Of a stretch of 29,920 bases of DNA, positions 23,895 through 29,920 are shown piece after piece; the stretch's first letter is position 1, and every line of letters begins with the position of its first letter. Made by a program: the position numbers and the translations under genes. The notes under the pieces are model-generated. The model was not told the origin of the DNA, did no database searches, and saw nothing but the letters and a program-made list of their open reading frames with translations. Source of the stretch: Bacillota bacterium (lineage in GTDB: Bacteria > Bacillota > Clostridia > Lachnospirales > Lachnospiraceae); the NCBI GenBank assembly GCA_023410575.1, contig JAEYPP010000049.1, forward strand, positions 1-29,920, written 5' to 3'.

Positions 23895-24719
23895 TTATAA
23901 ACTTTGGCAATGTTCACAAAAATAAACAGTTCCACCCATGTATGCTTCCTTATGAATTGGGTATCCACACTTTGGACATGGCAATTCATAAGTTTTTTTA
24001 CTCAAATAAGTCATGTATTGCCCAAAGTTACCAAATAAATCTTTTTCCGTATCACGTCCACCATGTTCTGTCATTTCTTTAAGAACACGGCGCACTTGAT
24101 CATAGAGTCTATGAAAATCCTCTTCTGTCAAGGTATTCATCTTCTTTTTTGGATGCATTCCAGCTTGATATAAAATATCTTGTAATACTCCGTTGCCTAA
24201 ACCTGGAATTCTCTGCTCTGTCGCCAAAAAAGCTTTTACTGAAAATTTTGTAAGCTTATCACTGTAAAGGGAACGAAAATACTCATATGTAAAGTCATCA
24301 CTTAATGGATTCACTTTTCTACATGCACCAAGATAATATTCATTATCATACGTTCCATCGATAAATGCTGAAATCCCTCCATACATCTGAACAGAAACAG
24401 TCAATGCGCTATCATCCTCGAATTCCATATAAAGTTGATTTTTATTCGTAGCCTCATGATAATCTTTTAGATAGCGGATATTCGTTCCATCACTTAAAGC
24501 AAGTTTACAATCTTCAATCGTAATCTCCACAATTCCACCTCTTGCCAATGATTTACCAATTACTTTCCCTTCTAATAAACTAGAATAATCGTCAGGATTC
24601 CCTGCATACCATGTAAATTTGTGTGGTGATTGATTCGTTTTTACATAACGAATTGTTTTTCCTTGAATCGTTTCATTCAATTGCTTCGATAAGGTATTAC
24701 TCTCCGGAATCTCAAGCAT
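23895..24719 (-). CDS. Divergent Fpg/Nei-family DNA glycosylase-like protein
   Basis: 274 residues with the full Fpg/Nei layout: beta-sandwich N-domain (1-~130), H2TH region with RIPGLGNGVLQDILYQAGMH (about 169-188), and a C-terminal zinc finger, CPKC (248-251) and CEHC (268-271). This family removes oxidised bases using an N-terminal Pro (PELPE). Here the start is MLEIPE: the nucleophilic Pro is Leu while Glu3 is kept, and the zinc-finger Arg that normally follows a Gly (GR-S/T) is Gly (GGTVYFC). Both changes hit catalysis or DNA binding, so a different activity or chemistry is possible. Clostridia are often annotated with endonuclease VIII proteins of this kind. The start codon is not next to a Shine-Dalgarno; see the hairpin upstream. 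Confidence 0.85.
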   Translation of the reverse strand: MLEIPESNTLSKQLNETIQGKTIRYVKTNQSPHKFTWYAGNPDDYSSLLEGKVIGKSLARGGIVEITIEDCKLALSDGTNIRYLKDYHEATNKNQLYMEFEDDSALTVSVQMYGGISAFIDGTYDNEYYLGACRKVNPLSDDFTYEYFRSLYSDKLTKFSVKAFLATEQRIPGLGNGVLQDILYQAGMHPKKKMNTLTEEDFHRLYDQVRRVLKEMTEHGGRDTEKDLFGNFGQYMTYLSKKTYELPCPKCGYPIHKEAYMGGTVYFCEHCQSL

Positions 24720-24730
24720 AATTAAACCAA

Positions 24731-24770
24731 TTGCTCAAAAATTTACGATTTAATTGAGCAAACTCCTTTC
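24731..24770 (-). promoter_or_regulatory. Hairpin between a distant RBS and the Fpg/Nei-like start
   Basis: On the minus strand GAAAGGAG (24763-24770) is 43 bases before the ATG. Between them an 8-bp stem, TTGCTCAA with TTGAGCAA (24731-24738, 24754-24761), would fold out the gap and bring the RBS to about 12 bases from the ATG. This suggests structure-dependent translation; inferred. Confidence 0.4.
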
Positions 24771-24930
24771 TTTTTTTATGGAATATATTTCTATTCATCA
24801 TTATATCACACTAAGAACATACGTTCCATATTTATTTTCCAAACATATTCTATCGTTATGGTGAGATAATATGTTATGTAGCATAATTATTGATTCACTT
24901 ATAAAAGTCATAAAGGTAAAGGAGAATTCT

Positions 24931-25098
24931 ATGAACAAGGAAAATAAATCGATTGCTTGTACTGTAAATAATTGCTCATACCACGCACAGGAAGTAGATT
25001 ATTGTACTCTTGACAAGATTCAAGTAGGTACTCATGAATCCAATCCAACAAAAGTAGAATGTACCGATTGCGAATCTTTTAAATTAAAATCCGAATAA
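24931..25098 (+). CDS. DUF1540 protein
   Basis: 55 residues from ATG 24931, seven bases after AAAGGAG (the frame is open 60 bases further upstream without a ribosome site). It has the DUF1540 pattern: IACTVNNCSYH, then YCTLDKIQVG and VECTDCESF. Four or more conserved cysteines suggest metal binding. The family is widespread in Clostridia as small single- or double-unit proteins; function unknown. It stands alone on plus, 80 bp before the helicase gene, with a hairpin between. Confidence 0.9.
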   Translation: MNKENKSIACTVNNCSYHAQEVDYCTLDKIQVGTHESNPTKVECTDCESFKLKSE

Positions 25099-25127
25099 AC
25101 TGTTCATAAGTAATAATTTGTTGTAGA

Positions 25128-25157
25128 ATAAGACTATCGTGTCAGCGATAGTCTTAT
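25128..25157 (+). terminator. Hairpin between DUF1540 and helicase genes
   Basis: Perfect 12-bp arms ATAAGACTATCG and CGATAGTCTTAT with a 6-nt loop. There is no clear T run, so it is a weak terminator or a leader structure. It ends 21 bases before the helicase ATG and its AAGGGG. Confidence 0.6.
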
Positions 25158-25178
25158 ATTGCATTTAAGGGGAAAAAG

Positions 25179-26612
25179 ATGACATTTCGTGAATTTGGAA
25201 TTGATAATAATATAGTAAAGGCAGTGGAATTGCTCGGGTATCAGACCGCAACTTTAGTTCAAGAGCGAGTAGTACCAGAAGGCTTACAAGGAAATGATTT
25301 ATGGGTTAAGTCACAGACAGGGAGTGGTAAGACTGCTGCCTTTGGTGCAGTTCTTTGTGAGCAGATTAAGTGGGACAAACGATATCCACAAGCTCTAATT
25401 TTAGTGCCTACAAGAGAACTTGCCCTTCAGGTTGCCCAAGAGGTAAAATACATTGGTCGATTCAAGCGGTTGAATGTAGTCCCGATTTTTGGCCGTGTAT
25501 CCATTGAGAATCAAGAACTTTTATTAAAACAAAAAACACATATCGTAGTTGGTACTCCAGGTCGAGTACGTGACTTGATACAACGTGGAAGTCTTAAATT
25601 GGAGGAACTGCAAAGTGTTGTAATTGATGAAGCAGATGAGATGTTCTTTATTGGATTAAGACAACAAGTTGAGGATATTCTGACACTGCTGCCATCGAAT
25701 CGTCAAACGATGCTATTTTCTGCTACGTTAAGTGAAGAAATTGAGAACATAACGAAGAAGTTTATGAAGCATCCAAAAGATATAACGATTGAACAAGAAA
25801 CTCAAACAGCGATGGAAATTGAGCAATTTGCATATGAAGTAGAAGAATCCGATAAAGTTAATTTACTCATTCAAGTAACAAAATACGAAAATCCAAAAAG
25901 TTGCATTATTTTTGCTAATACTCAAACAAAAGTTGATACGATTGCACATAAATTAAAAGCTTATGGATATCCTTGTCAGGAATTACATGGTGGTTTAAAT
26001 CAAAAAGATCGTATCAAAGTAATGGAACGCTTCAAACGTGGAGAGTTTCGTTATCTGATTGCAACGGATGTTGCTGCTCGAGGGATTGATATCGATTCGA
26101 TCGATTTAATCATTAATTTTGACATTTCTCGTGGTGCAAAAAATTATGTTCATCGAATTGGTCGAAGCGGTCGTGCTGGTAAGTCTGGTAGAGCAATTAC
26201 GTTCTTTACTTCACGCGAGCAACGTGCATTTCAAGATATTATGGAATATACAAAAGCTAATATTCAAATTCAATCAATTGAGAACCTTCAAATAACAAGT
26301 TCTATGGAACAGGAATTTAAACAATTAATTACAACTGTACCAGAGCGTAAAAAAGAGAAAGGTAAAGAGTTGAATCAGTCCATAACCAAACTATGTATTC
26401 GAGCTGGGAAGAAGGATAAGATTCGTACCTGTGAGATTGTTGCGACCATCTGTGGAATTGAAGGAATTGTAGCTGAAGATATTGGTATTATACAGATTCA
26501 GCCGTTGGTTACCACCGTTGAGATTCTAAATTATAAAGGTAGTCTTGTGTTTCAGGAGATACATTCTAGAACAATCAAAGGAAAAAAACGAAAAGTATAT
26601 ATCGCTAAATAA
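25179..26612 (+). CDS. dbpA: DEAD-box RNA helicase, DbpA/YxiN type
   Basis: 477 residues. ATP-dependent RNA helicase, likely acting in 50S ribosome assembly by binding hairpin 92 of 23S rRNA. Helicase core motifs in order: Q-motif (Gln28), SQTGSGKT (45-52), PTRELA, TPGRV, DEAD (150-153), SAT (181-183), IIFANT, ATDVAARGID and HRIGRSGR. The final ~80 residues (ITKLCIRAGKKDKIRTCEIV to the end) match the DbpA/YxiN RNA-binding domain, which separates it from CshA or DeaD helicases. It is monocistronic by context: a hairpin precedes it and a large palindrome follows. AAGGGG lies about eight bases before the ATG. Confidence 0.95.
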   Translation: MTFREFGIDNNIVKAVELLGYQTATLVQERVVPEGLQGNDLWVKSQTGSGKTAAFGAVLCEQIKWDKRYPQALILVPTRELALQVAQEVKYIGRFKRLNVVPIFGRVSIENQELLLKQKTHIVVGTPGRVRDLIQRGSLKLEELQSVVIDEADEMFFIGLRQQVEDILTLLPSNRQTMLFSATLSEEIENITKKFMKHPKDITIEQETQTAMEIEQFAYEVEESDKVNLLIQVTKYENPKSCIIFANTQTKVDTIAHKLKAYGYPCQELHGGLNQKDRIKVMERFKRGEFRYLIATDVAARGIDIDSIDLIINFDISRGAKNYVHRIGRSGRAGKSGRAITFFTSREQRAFQDIMEYTKANIQIQSIENLQITSSMEQEFKQLITTVPERKKEKGKELNQSITKLCIRAGKKDKIRTCEIVATICGIEGIVAEDIGIIQIQPLVTTVEILNYKGSLVFQEIHSRTIKGKKRKVYIAK

Positions 26613-26681
26613 AATAAGTTAGCACAAATGTAGCGAAAGTCATGGTTGTGCTGTTAAATTAGTCTTTGAATTTAGGAAGGT

Positions 26682-26797
26682 GTATGAAAAAATATGAAGG
26701 ATGGTATATTTTCTGGGGTGCAAAATTGACACAAGCACACAAAGTGTATGTGGACTTGTAAGGCACTCGAAAAATATACCATCCTGCTTTTCTAATA
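26682..26797. repeat. Large dispersed palindrome, copy B
   Basis: AGGATGGTATATTTT (26698-26712) and AAAATATACCATCCT (26771-26785) are perfect 15-bp arms; GTAT/ATAC close the ends. Read on the minus strand, the core TTTTTCGAGTGCCTTACAAG, then CACTTTGTGTGCTTGTG, matches copy A (23127-23297) almost base for base, but the GC-rich outer layer is missing. It lies between the converging helicase and PstS-like genes and may serve as a shared terminator. Confidence 0.85.
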
Positions 26798-26831
26798 CAA
26801 AGTTATATAATATGGCTCCTTATTTGTTTCA

Positions 26832-29309
26832 TTAATCATCTTCCAGATGATTTGCATATTGGCGGTAGAGGTAGTTACCTTGTAAATCCTTGACGCCAGA
26901 ATAATTACCATTCACCACATAAACATACAGCTCGTTTCCGATGATTAGCTCATTAATAATTTCATTTGATTCTCCTTGATAGAGATCCTTTCCATTAGAA
27001 TCCATTACGAATTGATAATTTGTTCCTTCTTCATCACTGTAAAATCCAATATAATAATCCCCTGACTTTATCATATGAACGTATTTGTCAAACGATCGAA
27101 TTCCCCGGAAATTCGAATGAATTCTCTGTTCGGTTGTACCTTCCTTTTGTATTTGATATTGCGTAAGCTCTGGAATTGTAAAGCCTTCTGTACAAAAGAA
27201 TTCCTGTAAATAATCTTTCGATTTTACATCATAAGTCAAGTCGATATCTTTACAATATACCGTAAACTCACCTTTCTTACAATCAATAAAAGCATCATTG
27301 TTCTTTGGCATTATCTCACCACGTTCATTAAGTGCTTTCCCATCGTAAGTGAATATTTGTTCTGTATGAGTATCCATATCATAGATTCCGTACAAATTAC
27401 AGTAGAAAGAACAAGTGTAACTATTGAACTCATTTTCTAGATCTTGTAATACTACTCCATCATCTCTTGCTACAACGAAACATCCATTAATGTTACCTGC
27501 TGCGTAAAGATGACCATCTGTGGCAACAATACTACTAGTAATCCATAATTCTGGAATCTCATCTTGTGAAAAGTATTTTGATAAGAAAACTTCACTAGTT
27601 ATCTCATTTCCATCTTTATCAAAGATAATCTTATAGTTATCGTTTACATTTACCCATAAATAATTCGTATCATAATTCATCCAATTACTAGACTCGCTAA
27701 GATACACCTTATCATAGGAAAGATCTTTCTTACAAAGCTCCTTTCCATGTTGGTCATAAAAAGTAAGTGTTTTATCATTTAAATGAACTACATGATTTTG
27801 TACAACCTCCATATTATTGATAGAACTACAATTATCAATTTTCTTTATAAAATTACCATTCGTATCAAAGATTGTTAATGATTCTGTCTGGTTATCAAAA
27901 TCAAAACTATGACAAACGTAATAGCCCCCATCAGTTCTTTCAATATAATTGTAAGTATCATCTGAAATATAATCTCGTTTTTCTAGGGAATATAATTCAT
28001 AACACATATCCATTCCATCTTGATTTTTTTTGTAGCTTTCCAATTGCAAGATATCATCGGAATCACATAACAAATTCTTATCTTTCGTTATATATTTTCC
28101 TGGGAAAGTCATAACGATATTAAAATTACGATCAAGTAAAGAATCTCCAAGGTAAGTACCTTCCGAACCAATGTTATGCAATACCATATATTGATCTTCC
28201 CCAATATTCATGGCACCATTAATTTCTAAACCATACTTTGGGGAAGTTGTTTCTGTATTAGTTAAAACATCAACCACAGGAACATATCCTGTTTTTACTA
28301 GAATTTCTTGGGCTTCTACACTTGTCATCCAGTCATATATCTTTCTTGTATTGGAATTCTTATCTTCGTCTTTACGAATTACGACATAAAAATCATTAAC
28401 ATAAGGATACTCACCTTTTTGTATTGTTTCATTGTTTGGCATCACACCATCGATTGCAACAAATTTCAATCCAGGTTTCGAATACATATAATTCGCATAA
28501 AAGAAAACAGAATAACCTAATGCGTTACTTTCGTTATTATATGCTGCTAAAGTATCAATCAAGTCTCCCATCTCTGATGGGCGTTGTACATTGGGACCAT
28601 TCATAATGTCCTCTACACTAACTGCTAATTTTTCCATCAATGTCTGGCTTCCAGATGTAGCTGGGCGCTGAAATGGAAGAATCGCTATATCTTTGCCACC
28701 AACTTGGGACCAATTCGTTGTAACACCTGTATAGATATCGTGAATTTGTTTCTTCGTTAATGAATTTACTGGATTCGATTCATTCTCAATAAATACGAGT
28801 GCATCTCTTCCAAGAGGTTTAAATACCAATTCCGCATGTTGTTGTTCCATCTCTTCTAATATTGTTTGAGATGGTTCATAGACAAATAAAAGGTCTACCT
28901 CATGGTTCATTAACCTACGATATGATTCGGAAGTCTTATAAAAAATAAGATTTTGTTTCGCTTCTTCTTCACTTGCTCCTGTTAAAAAGCTATAAATTGC
29001 TTCTCCTAGTGGTATATTGGCTGTGGAACCATCTAGTCTAGGAAAATCCTCTTTACTCATATATGGAATCTGCATATTTTGAGGAATTGTGACTGGTTGA
29101 ACTTGAAAGGTATAATTCTGCTTGCCTACAATCACAGGAGTAGGGATTGGAGTCACTGTTAAAATTGCTGATTCAGGTTCTTTCGTTGGTATGCTTTGTG
29201 TAGGATTCGTCGTCAGTGTTGAATCTACTTTCACTTTTACCTCTTTTTTCTTGCATCCACTTGTAACCATTATTAGTATACATAATATTATTATAGAAAC
29301 TCTCCTCAT
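26832..29309 (-). CDS. PstS-like substrate-binding lipoprotein with C-terminal repeat domain
   Basis: 825 residues. ATG 29309 follows GGAGGGGG closely, so the longer frame from 29354 is not used. Lipobox VTSGC (Cys19), a Pro/Thr linker (to ~70), then a PBP-like domain of the PstS/phosphate-ABC type (about 75-345): DGSTANIPLGEAI, NWSQVGGKDIAILPFQRPATSGSQTL, LGYSVFFYANYM. In PstS these segments bind the oxyanion. The second half (about 360-825) is a beta-rich region with recurring F(D)xxGN-like turns (FDTNGNFIKKI, FYDQHGKELCKK, FDKDGNEIT, FTYDGKALNERG, VMDSNGKDLYQG), like WG-repeat or propeller proteins. The fusion is unusual for a transporter component, and no Pst permease is near, so it may sense or scavenge at the surface. 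It ends at palindrome B. Confidence 0.85.
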   Translation of the reverse strand: MRRVSIIILCILIMVTSGCKKKEVKVKVDSTLTTNPTQSIPTKEPESAILTVTPIPTPVIVGKQNYTFQVQPVTIPQNMQIPYMSKEDFPRLDGSTANIPLGEAIYSFLTGASEEEAKQNLIFYKTSESYRRLMNHEVDLLFVYEPSQTILEEMEQQHAELVFKPLGRDALVFIENESNPVNSLTKKQIHDIYTGVTTNWSQVGGKDIAILPFQRPATSGSQTLMEKLAVSVEDIMNGPNVQRPSEMGDLIDTLAAYNNESNALGYSVFFYANYMYSKPGLKFVAIDGVMPNNETIQKGEYPYVNDFYVVIRKDEDKNSNTRKIYDWMTSVEAQEILVKTGYVPVVDVLTNTETTSPKYGLEINGAMNIGEDQYMVLHNIGSEGTYLGDSLLDRNFNIVMTFPGKYITKDKNLLCDSDDILQLESYKKNQDGMDMCYELYSLEKRDYISDDTYNYIERTDGGYYVCHSFDFDNQTESLTIFDTNGNFIKKIDNCSSINNMEVVQNHVVHLNDKTLTFYDQHGKELCKKDLSYDKVYLSESSNWMNYDTNYLWVNVNDNYKIIFDKDGNEITSEVFLSKYFSQDEIPELWITSSIVATDGHLYAAGNINGCFVVARDDGVVLQDLENEFNSYTCSFYCNLYGIYDMDTHTEQIFTYDGKALNERGEIMPKNNDAFIDCKKGEFTVYCKDIDLTYDVKSKDYLQEFFCTEGFTIPELTQYQIQKEGTTEQRIHSNFRGIRSFDKYVHMIKSGDYYIGFYSDEEGTNYQFVMDSNGKDLYQGESNEIINELIIGNELYVYVVNGNYSGVKDLQGNYLYRQYANHLEDD

Positions 29310-29328
29310 TCTAATCCCCCTCCGAATT

Positions 29329-29417
29329 ATAATTTCATTATGATAATTCAACATGATAATTCATCATAATAAATCAACATAATGATTCAACATAATAATT
29401 CATCATAATAATCAATC
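29329..29417 (-). repeat. 13-bp tandem repeat upstream of the PstS-like gene
   Basis: About seven imperfect units of (G/A)ATAATTCA(A/T)CAT run in exact 13-bp phase from 29329 to 29417. It ends 20 bp before the PstS-like start, so it forms that gene's leader or promoter-leader region. It is prone to slippage and could tune expression. Confidence 0.85.
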
Positions 29418-29518
29418 AAAATAAAGTTTTCATAATTGGAGTATACTCTTAGCCGTTACTTTTTACCATTGATTTCCGATGACAATTTATTTACATTTTC
29501 CTAACATAAATTGTGACT

Positions 29519-29800
29519 TTATAACAATTTGTTAACATATAATGCCATACCTTTTTCATTAGCGATTGTTTCATTTTCTATTAATTCAAATCCTTGCTCT
29601 TCATAAATAGCTCTTAGTTTTGTGCTATTTATGTTACAATCAAGTCGAAGTGCCTTGATCTTACGCTCACTTGCCTTTTGTTTTGCAAAGTCAACCAGAC
29701 TTTTTGAGTATCCTTTCCCAGCAAATTGACGTTTCACTGCTAATTTATGTAGGTACAACGAATCGCCTTTCGGTATTTGAGGCCAATAGATAAAATCAAT
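29519..29800 (-). pseudogene. GNAT acetyltransferase, N-terminus cut by insertion
   Basis: The last ~93 residues of a GNAT protein. The frame runs upstream past the internal TTG at 29758 (IDFIYWPQIPKGDSLYLHKL) and carries the acetyl-CoA loop motif AVKRQFAGKGYSKSLV (Q/RxxGxG/A), then LDCNINSTKLRAIYEEQGF as in motif B. Reading leftwards from 29800 the sequence changes to GC-rich hairpins of a mobile-element end, so the first half of the gene is separated from it. The remaining half lacks a start and the N-terminal substrate-binding part. The other half should lie beyond the element, outside the window. Confidence 0.75.
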
Positions 29801-29920
29801 ACCACCGGCTTAGCCGGTGGTTTGCTCTGCCCCTATAAGGGGCTTTTACCTGCTTGCGCCCGAAAGGCGCCTGAAGGATTTGCCAACCGCACTTCTTTCT
29901 CAGGCTAGCCCTAAAGGGCT
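29801..29920 (-). mobile_element. Right end of a TnpB-type (IS200/IS605 or IS607) element, partial
   Basis: 120 bp, clearly GC-richer than its surroundings, with four consecutive hairpins: ACCACCGGC/GCCGGTGGT (29801-29821), GCCCCT/AGGGGC (29829-29843), GCGCC/GGCGC (29856-29870) and AGCCCT/AGGGCT (29907-29920). Such stacked hairpins mark the right end of TnpB transposons, where tnpB would lie to the right on the minus strand, outside the window. It sits inside the GNAT gene. IS family and exact left end cannot be set from the window. Confidence 0.6.
29801..29920 (-). ncRNA. 3' part of a candidate omega RNA (TnpB guide RNA)
   Basis: Read on the minus strand the hairpins end in AAACCACCGGC-TAA-GCCGGTGGT, then run into flanking DNA (ATTGATTTTATCTATTGG). 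In TnpB elements the omega RNA ends at the right end and the next 16-20 bases outside it serve as guide. Here the guide would be GNAT-gene sequence. The scaffold identification is from its form and from general knowledge of such elements. Confidence 0.45.

Noticed and set aside
29329..29417. Regular repeats considered as a CRISPR array or iteron origin
   Set aside because: Contiguous 13-bp units without spacers, and no rep or cas genes nearby.

Overview
The window is AT-rich, uses Shine-Dalgarno starts throughout, and its gene families (DUF1540, a DbpA/YxiN helicase, DUF6273 and GLUG-type secreted proteins, a short pyruvate kinase, a Na/Pi-PhoU transporter) fit a Gram-positive, low-GC Clostridia member, most likely Lachnospiraceae. 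That assignment is inferred from family content, not from a marker gene.

The left half (1-14.7 kb, all plus strand) is accessory. It starts with three secreted or membrane-anchored proteins of unknown role (62-3649), then a gene-poor stretch with small ORFs and relics (3650-4788). Next comes a compact restriction-modification system: a decayed HTH regulator (4552-4741), one polypeptide holding two complete cytosine-5 DNA methyltransferases (4789-6999), and a PD-(D/E)XK-type nuclease (7004-8248). After it, two copies of a ~335-bp repeat (8621-8953 and 11723-12058) bracket a two-gene cassette: a secreted C39-like cysteine protease (9061-10098) and a serpin lipoprotein (10159-11544). A DUF6273 lipoprotein follows the second copy, then a secreted calcium-binding-repeat protein broken by several stops and frameshifts (13035-14464) and a small zinc-ribbon membrane protein. 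A gene-free, decayed stretch (14.7-16.0 kb) ends the accessory part.

The right half (16-29.5 kb) is mostly conserved housekeeping and signalling: a zinc-ribbon protein; a KdpD/KdpE-like two-component pair without KdpD's N-terminal sensor domains; on the minus strand, a Na/Pi cotransporter followed 18 bp later by pyruvate kinase, with a Pho-box-like direct repeat upstream; a TIM-barrel isomerase-like protein; an FMN-binding lipoprotein; a divergent Fpg/Nei-family protein lacking the N-terminal proline; then DUF1540 and a DbpA-like helicase on plus; and a PstS-like lipoprotein on minus.

Two large palindromes at 23127-23297 and 26682-26797 share a core and represent a dispersed structured repeat. 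At the right edge, a GNAT acetyltransferase gene is cut by GC-rich, multi-hairpin sequence that looks like the right end of an IS200/IS605- or IS607-type TnpB element, including the 3' part of its omega RNA.

The strongest candidates for something undescribed are the repeat-bracketed protease-serpin cassette, the fused double methyltransferase system, and the structured repeats.
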